In this document: positions 35,697 to 44,265 of the stretch, in pieces
Layout of the letters: each line of letters begins with the position of its first letter
How positions within the stretch are numbered: position 1 is the first letter of the stretch
Source of the DNA: Paenalicyclobacillus macrosporangiidus
GTDB lineage: Bacteria; Bacillota; Bacilli; Alicyclobacillales; Alicyclobacillaceae
Length of the DNA stretch: 64,000 nt
Assembly: GCF_900116805.1 (NCBI RefSeq)
Contig: NZ_FPBV01000004.1
Coordinates: forward strand, 124,001 to 188,000
Direction of reading: 5' to 3'
The notes under the pieces: generated by a model
What the model was told of the DNA's origin: nothing
Database searches by the model: none
Seen by the model: the letters and a program-made list of their open reading frames with translations, nothing else
Translations under genes and position numbers: made by a program

Positions 35697-37503
35697 TTCG
35701 TTCCTCCAGCAACACGGTGTTGTATTCCACTACTAAATTCCGATGTCGGGTGTCACCCACCTGCAACAACGTGTTCGGATGTCGAATTCGAATCCGAATC
35801 CTGCCGGACGGATTTTCCACTTTGGCGCTGCTCTCAGTCCCGAATGGCGTACCCAACTCCTGAATGTCGATCAAACGTCTCGCTGTAAGAAATCCCCCTC
35901 GCACGCTACCGTGTACGACAATGGCATTCCCAGCCTCCAAAGAACTCGCATAGGAACCAGCCCCCGAAATTACAATGCTCCCGGAAGCCCTCACCGAACT
36001 CGATGTAACACTGGATGCTTTCACCATCGCCGATTCAGCCTGCTGCATCGATTCGATATGGGAGACGTAATTCACCAACATTTGGTGCAGGGCCTTCACA
36101 TTCTGTTCCGTGATGTTCGTCCGGCCAATGCCCAACCACTTTGTGCGTATCTCCGCGACAATCTGCCGATATCGACCATCTGTCTTGAGCAGTCCATCCG
36201 GATCATCACAGATCGCTTGCAGAAGACGTTCCAAATCCGGATGACGGGCGGTGAGCAGTGCGTTTGCCAATAGCCTCAGGCGTTTCTGCTGATCGATCCG
36301 TTTCTTGGCGTGTTCCAGCAATACTCGGTATTCCGCTTGGAACTTCTCGTACGCTGTCAAACATTGTCTCAGTCTCGAATGAAGCGTTGTGTACACCATG
36401 CTCGAGGGGCCCGCCACGACCTGGGCGCCCACGATGGCCTCCCGCACGAACACACCACGTTCGCCCATCACCGTGGAACCCATCACGCCACCGTACACCT
36501 GAACTCTTCCGGAAGCCTTGATGTAACTTCCATCGAGTACCGACCCAAGCACGACCACGTCCCCGTCGAATTCAACCTTCCCGTCGGTGCTCGACAGGTC
36601 ATGGGGAATCACCAACTCCGGAATGACGTCGATGTAATTCTTCGTAAAGACCACTCGCCCACTTCGACCTGCCACCAGCCGATCATTGAGTTCAATCACA
36701 CCGTCGCCGAGAGCCGGCAATGCGCGATGTACCGGACATGGAATTTCCCGGCCGAACACATCCCGCCCGGGCGTACCTGGTATTTCCGGTTCCAACACGG
36801 CGATTGTGGTACCAATGGCAACCGTTGCGACGCGCATCCGACGCTGCAGGGGATCGTATACCTTCGGAAGTTCAACCTGCCTGTAATGAGCCGCCCGGCC
36901 TGGAACGGGGGGCGTTCCCCGCAACACGATACACTCCACCGTCTCCTTTGCCTGAGCAATGGTTTCGATGGCTTTCTTGTCCAGTACGCCCACATATCCC
37001 GCCGACTCCAACTGCGCGATGATCTCTCCAACGTTCAACGGATTGGGAAGCACTTTTCTCGTTTCGATTTCAAGTACCGCGCGATGAACCCGCTCCAGAT
37101 CACGGAGACGATGCTCTTCACCAGGGGTTACATCCGTCCTCCCGATGACTGCCATGTTGTCTTTGAGCACTCTCGTCGAAAACCGGACGGCCGGTGGAGA
37201 TTTGGCCAGCGATACTTCGATGTGTTGATTGGCATGAACGACAACTTCCCCGACGCATTTCTCTCCGTCAATCACAACGTTCAGCCGCGGGTCGTCGGGG
37301 ATGACGACAGTCGCAAATGAACCTTCCTCGTCAGGGTCGGTGACGAGAAGTCGATTATTCACCACAGTGACCGTCCCATGCTGCACGCTTCGTATCTCTT
37401 CATCGACGTGCAAGGAGTCGACGGGATGTATCTCCAGTTCCGAAGAACTTGACATGCCAGGTTTGAAAAGCCAATGTTTTACCTTCTCCAGGAAGGAGCA
37501 CAT
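35659..37503 (-). CDS. FapA (DUF342) domain protein
   Basis: A 614-residue cytoplasmic protein. Residues about 85-300 match the FapA/DUF342 N-terminal region (IELNDRLVAGRSGRVVFTKNYIDVIPELVIPHDLSSTDGKVEFDGDVVVLGSVLDGSYIKASGRVQVYGGVMGS), followed by the parallel beta-helix repeats and a coiled coil (about 395-500), then a second beta-helix (SSSVRASGSIVISGAGSYASSLEAGNAIVVHGSVRGG). FapA-family proteins are polymer-like scaffolds often encoded with chemotaxis, flagellar or sporulation genes; exact role here is unknown. The ATG at 37503 lies 7 nt after GGGGGG. It is 64 nt after the EAL gene. Confidence 0.8.
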   Translation of the reverse strand: MCSFLEKVKHWLFKPGMSSSSELEIHPVDSLHVDEEIRSVQHGTVTVVNNRLLVTDPDEEGSFATVVIPDDPRLNVVIDGEKCVGEVVVHANQHIEVSLAKSPPAVRFSTRVLKDNMAVIGRTDVTPGEEHRLRDLERVHRAVLEIETRKVLPNPLNVGEIIAQLESAGYVGVLDKKAIETIAQAKETVECIVLRGTPPVPGRAAHYRQVELPKVYDPLQRRMRVATVAIGTTIAVLEPEIPGTPGRDVFGREIPCPVHRALPALGDGVIELNDRLVAGRSGRVVFTKNYIDVIPELVIPHDLSSTDGKVEFDGDVVVLGSVLDGSYIKASGRVQVYGGVMGSTVMGERGVFVREAIVGAQVVAGPSSMVYTTLHSRLRQCLTAYEKFQAEYRVLLEHAKKRIDQQKRLRLLANALLTARHPDLERLLQAICDDPDGLLKTDGRYRQIVAEIRTKWLGIGRTNITEQNVKALHQMLVNYVSHIESMQQAESAMVKASSVTSSSVRASGSIVISGAGSYASSLEAGNAIVVHGSVRGGFLTARRLIDIQELGTPFGTESSAKVENPSGRIRIRIRHPNTLLQVGDTRHRNLVVEYNTVLLEERNEDPNTAGGRFA

Positions 37504-37567
37504 TCTCTCGCCCCCCATGACCATGAAGTGCCGCTCCGCCGACACAACGCGACTTTGGTGAAGTCTG

Positions 37568-38545
37568 TCATTTCCTTCTCAGAAGTCGGTGGTACAGGTT
37601 TACCAGAACATCGAGTTCTTGACTCTTCTTTAGAAGCGCCTCATCGGTCAATGAGCCATTCCCACGCCGGGCACAATCCACCAACTCGGCCCTCTTTCTC
37701 TCAATTTCACCAAGAAGGTCCGACAGATCATTCACCGACAACGGGCGTGACCAATAGTATCCCTGGCTCACGTTGACGCCAGCTTCCCGAATGGCAGCAA
37801 GATCTTGGTCGTTGTCAACGCCTTCAGCGATGACTGAATTGCCGGACTCCATAAACCTCACTAGACGGGATAGAAATCGCTGCTTCGCACAAGATGTGGA
37901 AATCCCTTGAACCCATGCACGGTCCACTTTGACGTAATCGGGTTCGAAGGCCAGCAGCGCCATCAGACTGGTGTTGCCGGCACCGACGTCGTCCAGGGCA
38001 ATCCGAACACCGAGCGACGTCAGAGGTTTCATTCTTTTCGACAGCAAACCGGGATCGTATGATATGTACTCGACGATTTCGATGACCAGTTGACGCGGAT
38101 CAAAAAGTCCCTCCGTAAACAAATACTGGATCCCTTCGACAAAAGACTCCTGAACGAGGCTGCTCGGCATGACATTGACGAAGAGGGGTATGGATCTGAT
38201 TTCATGAGGTAGCGCTCTGAGGAGACGTACGCTGGTGGTGAGAGCCAACAAATCGGCCTCTGCCGAGCGGTTGCATGCATATGCAGCACGAAACCACGCA
38301 TCCGGCAGAATGGCTTGTCCGCCGGACCGAGGTCTGCTGAGTGCCTCGTGAGCAAACAGCACGCCCTCGGCATGATTCACGATGGGCTGATACACCACGT
38401 CAAGGGTTTCGTGTTGGAGAACCTCATCTACACTCCGCCGGACGTCATTGTCATTATATGGGTTAGTAGGGGATTTATACCCCCCCCCCCCCCCCGGAGG
38501 GGTTATTTTACTTTTGTTAAAGATATAACCATTTGCCTTCTCCAT
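37568..38545 (-). CDS. EAL-domain c-di-GMP phosphodiesterase with phase-variable poly-G tract
   Basis: A 325-residue protein: a short N-terminus, then an EAL domain (about 45-285). Catalytic residues look intact: VVYQPIV...HEALSRP (EAL-type Glu), FVNVMPSSL (Asn), LVIEIVE (Glu), IALDDVGAGNTSL (the DDFG-like Asp pair), VKVDRAWVQ (Lys) and VIAEGVDN (Glu); QGYYWSRP ends the domain. A run of 16 G lies at codons about 17-22 (Pro-Gly5), in frame as sequenced. The ATG at 38545 follows GAGGGTGA; GTG 38560 is possible. It is controlled by an upstream c-di-GMP riboswitch and followed by the FapA and receiver genes. Confidence 0.85.
   Translation of the reverse strand: MEKANGYIFNKSKITPPGGGGGYKSPTNPYNDNDVRRSVDEVLQHETLDVVYQPIVNHAEGVLFAHEALSRPRSGGQAILPDAWFRAAYACNRSAEADLLALTTSVRLLRALPHEIRSIPLFVNVMPSSLVQESFVEGIQYLFTEGLFDPRQLVIEIVEYISYDPGLLSKRMKPLTSLGVRIALDDVGAGNTSLMALLAFEPDYVKVDRAWVQGISTSCAKQRFLSRLVRFMESGNSVIAEGVDNDQDLAAIREAGVNVSQGYYWSRPLSVNDLSDLLGEIERKRAELVDCARRGNGSLTDEALLKKSQELDVLVNLYHRLLRRK
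38480..38495 (-). repeat. Homopolymer G16 tract in the EAL gene
   Basis: Sixteen consecutive C on the plus strand, i.e. G on the coding strand, between the start codon and the EAL domain. One unit gained or lost would shift the frame and abolish the protein, so the tract is a classic candidate for slipped-strand phase variation. No comparably long homopolymer was noticed elsewhere in the window. Confidence 0.85.
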
Positions 38546-38615
38546 GTCGTTCACCCTCACCCGTAATGATGCACAAAGCCCCCTTTACTTGCAGGGCGCC
38601 CTATTCCATTCGAGT

Positions 38616-38694
38616 GGCAATCCGGCGATCATAGGCACCTGTGCCCGTAGACCCGTAATTTTGCGTCCTAGCGTTTCCACTAGTTTGCCTTGGT
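38616..38694 (-). promoter_or_regulatory. Cyclic di-GMP-I (GEMM-I) riboswitch
   Basis: On the minus strand the RNA reads GGCAAAC...GGAAAC...GGACGCAAA...GCCGGATTGCC in the order and spacing of the GEMM-I consensus. GGCAA at the 5' end pairs with TTGCC at the 3' end, GGAAAC forms the tetraloop that docks into its receptor, and GACGCAAA is the conserved ligand-site strand. It precedes the EAL phosphodiesterase gene, so product and signal are linked. A GGGCGCCC hairpin downstream may be part of the expression platform. Confidence 0.85.
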
Positions 38695-38723
38695 TAACTC
38701 AATATGAATTTGTTTTTTCTAAC

Positions 38724-38752
38724 ATAATCCTATATCATTTAACATTCGTCAA
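38724..38752 (-). promoter_or_regulatory. Promoter of the riboswitch-EAL transcript
   Basis: TTGACG (38752-38747), a 17-nt spacer and GATTAT (38729-38724) on the minus strand, in an AT-rich stretch 30 nt before the riboswitch. Confidence 0.5.
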
Positions 38753-38802
38753 TCTCCCCATTATAGGGAGTGAAACGAGCTGGGCGCACACCGCCCTTTC
38801 CT

Positions 38803-40042
38803 TCACAAACGCGGTTCAAGCACGCCGAGCCGCCTCGCCACCCAAGGCTTCGTGCTGGCCTGTACCACCAGAGTGGCAAGAATGAGAACGAACACCGCAG
38901 CGGACAAGAGACTGCCGTATTCCGGCACGGATCCTTCCACAATGCCGACAAGCGCCGCCGGTACAACCCCGGTTTCCCGAGTCCAGAACAAGAACAGTAC
39001 CTCGTTACGCTTCTACTTTGCCGGGCGATCGGGCAGGAGCGAAACCAACACGGTCAATGGCCGGGCGACAAACATGAACACGACGGCCACCAACAGGGCT
39101 GGTCCCGCGATCCGCGCCAGCGCGGCGACGTCGACCTGGCTGTCCAATATTACAAAGATGGGCCTACATGCGAAACTTTAGACCGACCGCTTCGATGAAC
39201 TCGTGCGCCGTCCGAGCCTCTTTCTCCAAAATGGTCAACCTGAAGACCTGGGCATTCCCCAAGACGAGACCCGCCGTAAATACGCTCATAAATCCGCTGG
39301 CATGAATCCATTCTGCCACCACGTAGCTCGTCAAGACGCAGACCACCGCCACCATGGGCGTGAATTCGCGAAGGAGACCGCGATCGTTCTCAGAAATCAG
39401 GAACGCGGCCACCCATCCGCTCACCCCGCCCACAAGGATGCCACCGAAGGCCAATTGAATGAACTGAACGCCGAGCGACAAGGTCCCCACGTGATGTGCA
39501 GACCAAAACCCGAGCACCACCGTCGTCAAAATGGCTCCGGTGGCGTCCGTGAAGGCCGACTCCGAAATCACGGTATGGGCCACCTTTGCGCGAACAGGAA
39601 CCTTTTGAAAGATCGGCACCAAGGCGGCGGGATCCGTCGAAGCGACGATGGCCCCCAGCAACGACCCAATCACCATCGGGATCTGAAAAGCCACCTTTGC
39701 CGCCAGACCCACGATCACGCTGATCACCAACACCCCGATGGTGGACAGCAGCACGATGCTCCGCCACACGTTCCTGAGGATCGCGAGTTGAGTCACCAAA
39801 CCGCCGTGAAACAGGATGAAGGACGCGCCACTGATGAGAATGACCTGATAGACAACCGATCCAGATGGGATGCTTACAAGGCCAAGTACAGGCGGACCGA
39901 TGAGAATGCCAACCACCACGTACACGACCACATCCGGGATGCCCAACCGCTGAGCAAGTTTTCCACCCAGGGTACCAAACACGAAGATAAGAAGGATGGT
40001 CTTCAAAAACGCTTGCGCCAGTACAACTTCCGCCGAATGCAT
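38803..40042 (-). pseudogene. CPA-type cation/proton antiporter, broken
   Basis: The N-terminal part (from ATG 40042, after AAGGGGG) gives about 290 residues of an NhaP/KefB-like antiporter: helices with LGIPDVVVYVVVGILIGPP, LFHGGLVTQ, GAIVASTDPAALVPIF and ISESAFTDATGAI, all conserved. The frame ends at 39164 after GLKFRM. The protein continues in another frame (RPIFVILDSQVDVAALARI...) and is then interrupted by a TAG where a Trp codon is expected (PAK-stop-KRNEVLFLFW), resuming to a normal C-terminus at 38803. One frameshift and one nonsense change make it a pseudogene. Confidence 0.85.
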
Positions 40043-40063
40043 GTCAACCCCCTTTCCCTGCCC

Positions 40064-40098
40064 AAACAAAGGAGGAGCCCGGGTGACAGGCTCCTCCT
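40064..40098 (-). terminator. Intrinsic terminator after the third ECF operon
   Basis: On the minus strand AGGAGGAGCC, a 9-nt loop, GGCTCCTCCT and then TTTGTTT. It lies downstream of the anti-sigma gene whose stop is at 40236. Confidence 0.65.
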
Positions 40099-40235
40099 CA
40101 AATGTGCGTTGTTCAGTTGATAACCATGCATCGGATGACAATAATACCCCGTCGGGGCGACTCCATCAAGGACTAGAACGCTGGCCAGCCTCGAACCTCT
40201 CGCTCCTCACAGAAGTTGACACTTCACGACCACCG

Positions 40236-41156
40236 TCACCCCTCCGCTGTCGCCTGTCCATCCACACGCTGCGCAATCTGCATGAACACATCTTCCGGCA
40301 CGTCTCCCGTCAGGAGAATCACCCACGGTCCTCGACTCCATGTCAAATACCGCTGTGTCGCGTGCCCATTGGTGAACGTGACGTACGTCGCATCCTGGCC
40401 GTTCAGTTTCACCTCGCGCTTCGCGTTTCCAGGCGCCGACGTGTCCCCGTTTATCTGGAACGATCCCGCTTGATTGTGATAGAGCACCATCCGGATGGCG
40501 TGGCGCAAGCCGTTGACCGGAATCACGCCTGTGACGTCCAGGTCAAATTGCCCGGCCGTTTTGTCTTTCATGTTGGCCTCCAGCCAGCTCACCTCTGCGC
40601 CGTCCATGTCCAATTTCGGGAACCGGTCTGTCCCGAGGAAATCGTTGAGCGCCGCACTGTAGTGATTGTCCGTGAAATGCTTGCCATCCGCGGACACGCC
40701 GGGCGTCTGTTTCTGCGCGTGCATGGGCACCGGCCCCGGCCCCCCAGGATGGGTTCCCGTTCCAGGCGTCGGCACCGACGCCGCCGCATCGTCGGTTTGG
40801 GGTCGCGATCCGCCACCTCCCACCGGCGGCTGATCGGCCGTCGGAGAGGTCCCTCCCGCCGGGATGAACGTCCAACCCGAGATCATGCCGTCACCGGCGG
40901 CGATACGATGGGTCTGCACAATGACATCCAGGAGGCTTCGCCCCGTCGCAGCCCACACCGCGGTATTGGCACCAGTCAGCAGGACGCCGGCCAGCCCGGT
41001 GCCGATGACAATCTTGCGCCACCTGCCCTGTGGCTCGTCCCGTTTCGCCAACGCCTCGCCGATCCGCTCCGCCATTCGCCGTTTCGTTGCCCCATCGACC
41101 GCGATGCGCATCGCATCCCGTTGGAGCGCCCACCGAACGCCATCCTCAAAATCCAT
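40236..41156 (-). CDS. DUF4367-type membrane anti-sigma factor
   Basis: A 306-residue protein. A cytoplasmic N-terminus of about 47 residues (DFEDGVRWALQRDAM, KRRMAERIGEALAKR) is followed by a membrane helix (about 49-68), a Pro/Gly/Thr-rich linker with GTGTHPGGPGPVPM (about 115-145), and a C-terminal beta domain with VSWLEANMKDKTAG, NGLRHAIRMVLYHN, KLNGQDATYVTFTNGHATQRYLTWSRG, resembling DUF4367. The ATG at 41156 follows GGAGG and overlaps the sigma gene end by 11 nt. Third such sigma/anti-sigma unit in the window. Confidence 0.78.
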   Translation of the reverse strand: MDFEDGVRWALQRDAMRIAVDGATKRRMAERIGEALAKRDEPQGRWRKIVIGTGLAGVLLTGANTAVWAATGRSLLDVIVQTHRIAAGDGMISGWTFIPAGGTSPTADQPPVGGGGSRPQTDDAAASVPTPGTGTHPGGPGPVPMHAQKQTPGVSADGKHFTDNHYSAALNDFLGTDRFPKLDMDGAEVSWLEANMKDKTAGQFDLDVTGVIPVNGLRHAIRMVLYHNQAGSFQINGDTSAPGNAKREVKLNGQDATYVTFTNGHATQRYLTWSRGPWVILLTGDVPEDVFMQIAQRVDGQATAEG

Positions 41157-41793
41157 GTTCCTCCACCCCGCCTTCCGATCCTCGGTGTCCGTGTTTCCTG
41201 CGCAGGATGCCCAGCGCCAGCCGGAGCCGTGAAGCGACCGTGCCAGGCGGAATCCCCAGCATCTCCGCGATTTCACCGCGTGTGTAATCGTGCAGGTAAT
41301 GCAGGACGATCACCGTTTTCAATTTGGGCGGCAGGCTGCGGATGGACTGGACCAGCGCTTCACATTCGACAGACCGCGTAACATCCTCCGCGATGTCGGG
41401 CTCAAATCCGCCGACCTGCGCACCCGCACGGCGAACCAAAGCATCTTTCAGCTTGCCCAACCGCCACTGTCTTCGCCGATGTGCGCTGACCTGGCGAAGG
41501 ACAATCCCCGTGAGCCAGGGGCCGAACGGCCGGGCCGGATCGAACTGCGGTAAAGAACGGTACACCGCGACGTAGATGTCCTGGACAACGTCTTCGAGTT
41601 CAGACGGATTTTCCAGAAGATAGTGCACCAGCCTGGCGACATCCGTCACGGTTCGTCCATACAGCTCCCAAAACGCCGTGTCGTCCTGTGCCTGCAGCCG
41701 CTGAATGAGTTCGGGTTCTACATGAATGGCCGTTGCGCAAACCTCCCTTCCCGCGTTTGCCCCATATTGGTCCGCACGTGGGATTCGGATCAC
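41146..41793 (-). CDS. ECF-family RNA polymerase sigma factor
   Basis: Region 2 (SELEDVVQDIYVAVYRSLPQFDPARPFGPWLTGI) and region 4 (IRSLPPKLKTVIVLHYLHDYTRGEIAEMLGIPPGTVASRLRLALGILRRK) are intact. The start is unclear: GTG 41793 is in frame, but the best ribosome site (GGGAGG near 41750) has no ATG/GTG/TTG in frame at a good distance; only an ATT follows at about 15 nt. The conserved domain begins near 41720. It is co-transcribed with the anti-sigma gene. Confidence 0.78.
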   Translation of the reverse strand: MIRIPRADQYGANAGREVCATAIHVEPELIQRLQAQDDTAFWELYGRTVTDVARLVHYLLENPSELEDVVQDIYVAVYRSLPQFDPARPFGPWLTGIVLRQVSAHRRRQWRLGKLKDALVRRAGAQVGGFEPDIAEDVTRSVECEALVQSIRSLPPKLKTVIVLHYLHDYTRGEIAEMLGIPPGTVASRLRLALGILRRKHGHRGSEGGVEEHGF

Positions 41794-41929
41794 CTGTGAT
41801 GGCGTCGAAGTCTCACCTACCGGAACTTGACACGGAATCAGAAAAAGGGCCGCCCGGGAACGGGCGGCGCGCTCTTTTTGAACTTCTTGAACTTGGGCGG
41901 TGTTCCCGTGGCGCACAGCTTCGCCACAG

Positions 41930-43107
41930 TCACGACTCCACGCGGGCAACACCCTCCGCGGTCGCGAGGCGTCGTGGTTGGATCGGCTCCACCTTGCCGA
42001 GCCAGAACAGGTAAGTCAGCGCGCCCGCCACCGTCATGATCCCGGACACCACGAGGGCTGGGATAAAGGAGTGGGTGCGCGCCACAAGTGCTCCCGTCAC
42101 AATGGGTCCGAGGATGCCGGCGATGTTGGAAGCGCAGTTCTGGATGCCGCCGACCGTGGAAGTCATATTCCTCGGTGCCACGTCGCCTGGCAACGACCAA
42201 ATGGCGCAGGCCGCGAACTCCAGCCCGCCGTACGAGACCGCCAGCAGGGCAACGGCCAAAACCGCGGAGTGTACCAAGCCGGCCAGCGCGATCGAAGAGG
42301 CGACCACCATGCCCCCGACCAGGTGGGTCTTGCGCACGACGGTCAGGGAAAACCCTCTGGTGAACAGCGCGTCCATGGTCCACCCGGCGATGAGCTCGGC
42401 GACGAGTCCCACCAGCGGCGGGATCATCGCGACAAACCCCATGGTCATCATCTTCATGCCGCGTTCATTGACCAAGTAGGCCGGGAACCAGGTGATGAAG
42501 AAATAGATGGCGTAGTTCAGTGTGAAGAAGCCCACGCACATCGCCCAGATGTTGCGGTACCGGAATAGCTCGTACCACTTCAGATGAAGGGCACCTGCCA
42601 GCCGAATCGGGACATGAGAAACACGATGAGCGGCATGGCGACAGCCGTCCCGACCTTGGACCCGCTGTCGAACAGCCCCGAGACCCGCGCCCGTTCCTTG
42701 TCCGGAAACCACTTGGCCGTGACGCCGGCGTTGCTCGGATACGCGCCCGCCTCTCCGAGACCCAACAGCAGGCGGATCCCGATGAGGGATCCGAAACCGC
42801 GCGCCGCCGCCGTCAAGGCGGTCATGAGGGACCACCAGGCCACGGAGAAAGCGAGACTGACCCGGTGCCCGACGCGGTCCGCGAACCAACCGGACGGAAT
42901 TTGGAAGAAAGCGTAGGTCCAGAAAAATGAGGACATGACAATACCCATTTCAACGGTGCTGATGTGCAATTGTTGTTGAATCACAGGTGCCGCGGCCGAC
43001 AGGTTCGTGCGATCGATATAGTTGATCGCGATGGCCGCCCACATCAGCACCGCGATGACCCAACGCGCGTTTGTCCGCCGTTGCATGGTTGTTCCCGTTG
43101 GCTGCAT
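41930..43107 (-). pseudogene. MFS transporter (anion:cation symporter type), broken by a deletion
   Basis: The N-terminal half from ATG 43107 is a good ACS-family start: VLMWAAIAINYIDRTNLSAAAPVIQQQL and IRLLLGLGEAGAYPSNAGVTAKWFPDKERAR. It stops at 42580 after FGWQVPFI. The second half resumes in another frame at LKWYELFRYRNIWAMCVGFFTLNYAIYFFITWFPAYL and runs to a proper end. About 50 residues of the central loop are missing, so a deletion with loss of frame near 42585-42610 is the likely event. Relatives carry hexuronates, glucarate or similar organic anions. Confidence 0.82.
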
Positions 43108-43439
43108 ACAGGATCCACTCCTCCCTCAGATGTTGAACTCCAGATGACCGGAGTGTCCACGCCCGCTTGCTGGCGACCTCACCGTTTCATACCCCTGGTC
43201 CTGAATGCGCATACATGAATGCCACCCCCGATGCCTGAAATCGCGCAATTCCATAAAGAGGCCCCCTTGTTCTTCCTGTAGCAAAATACGTGCCATCGCG
43301 TGTCCCGAAGGGAAGCACATACTTCTCAAGCAGAATCCTTGGGGCGTTCAGCATGTTCCAAAATGAAATCACAACTGTTTCAACAGAAAGTAACATAGAT
43401 TTACGATTTTAACTTATTGATTGAATTTTCATCATCAAA

Positions 43440-43640
43440 GTGGGCGCGAAAGATCCCTCCTTCCTTCGGTGGAGGGATGCAGGGCATAAGCCCGAGACGC
43501 TTTTGTCCCGAAGGCGATGACAAGCCATTTTGGTCCATTGTCATTCCATACGGAGGAAGGGAACGCGGAAAAGACGGTCCGGGGACCACCGATGGGTCCC
43601 CGTGCCGCGGTCTGCGGTGACTTCCGAAAGGAGGTGAGCT
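43440..43640. other. Structured non-coding stretch of unknown nature
   Basis: The 638 bp from 43108 to 43745 has no convincing gene. Within it are several compact hairpins in series: CCCTCC/GGAGGG (about 43455-43476), GGGC-ATAA-GCCC (43483-43494), TTGTC/GACAA, and GGGGACC/GGGTCCCC, followed by a strong AAAGGAGGTGA that precedes no sensible frame. It could be a small RNA or a remnant of a mobile element; no family was recognised. Confidence 0.3.
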
Positions 43641-43745
43641 GCTGGGCGGATAGCGTATTGGCATGCACCGCAGACTTGTCCCATCCTATTCGTCGCCGTC
43701 GTACACGGGAACGGTTGGATGTCCAATAAACAAACGCGGACCTTC

Positions 43746-44186
43746 TCATCGGATGAATGCCGCTTCTGTCCTCGCAAGGGCATCAGATAACCACGTCGGG
43801 TGCATAGGGAGTAAGTCTTTCGGCAAGTGACAGGGGGCAAAAAACTGCACATCAAGCGTTTCTGGTGAGGCGGTGGACAACACGCCTCCTACCGTGCGCA
43901 TCTCAAAGCAGAGCGTCACAAAATGAACGACTCGCCCATTGGGATACGTGAACACCTGTGACGCTGGATCGGAATACACGCCAATGAACCTCTTGACCGT
44001 TGTGTGAAGACCCGTTTCCTCGCGGACCTCCCTGATCGCCGCCTCCATCGCGGTTTCTCCAGGCTCAATGTGACCGGACGGAATTCCCCACAACCCGACA
44101 TCCGAACGTTTTTGCAACAGCACGTTGCCCTGTTCGTCAAAAATGATCATCGCTACCCCTGGGCGAATTTCGTCGATTCGGTGCAA
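43746..44186 (-). CDS. NUDIX hydrolase
   Basis: A 146-residue NUDIX protein with a complete box, GHIEPGETAMEAAIREVREETG (G-x5-E-x7-RE-x2-EE-x-G), so nucleoside-diphosphate-X hydrolysis is expected. IIFDEQGNVLLQKRSDVGLWGIPSG precedes it. The TTG at 44186 lies 8 nt after GGGAGG. An upstream ykkC-like riboswitch with terminator controls it, which points to nucleotide turnover as the role; exact substrate is unknown. Confidence 0.88.
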   Translation of the reverse strand: MHRIDEIRPGVAMIIFDEQGNVLLQKRSDVGLWGIPSGHIEPGETAMEAAIREVREETGLHTTVKRFIGVYSDPASQVFTYPNGRVVHFVTLCFEMRTVGGVLSTASPETLDVQFFAPCHLPKDLLPMHPTWLSDALARTEAAFIR

Positions 44187-44204
44187 ATTGCATACCTCCC
44201 ATAC

Positions 44205-44265
44205 GAAAAACAGCCCGAGGAGGAGAACAGCGCACGACAGTGCGCTGAACCTTCCCCCTCGGGCC
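44205..44265 (-). terminator. Riboswitch terminator before the NUDIX gene
   Basis: On the minus strand GCCCGAGG (44264-44257) pairs with CCTCGGGC (44220-44213), enclosing a nested CAGCGCAC/GTGCGCTG stem and followed by TTTTT. Its 5' arm is also the 3' part of the aptamer, so aptamer folding and termination exclude each other. Confidence 0.8.

Noticed and set aside
38480-38495. Poly-C run as a pure assembly artefact
   Set aside because: The frame is correct at this length and the gene is otherwise intact, so an artefact is not required; kept as a finding but reads should be checked.
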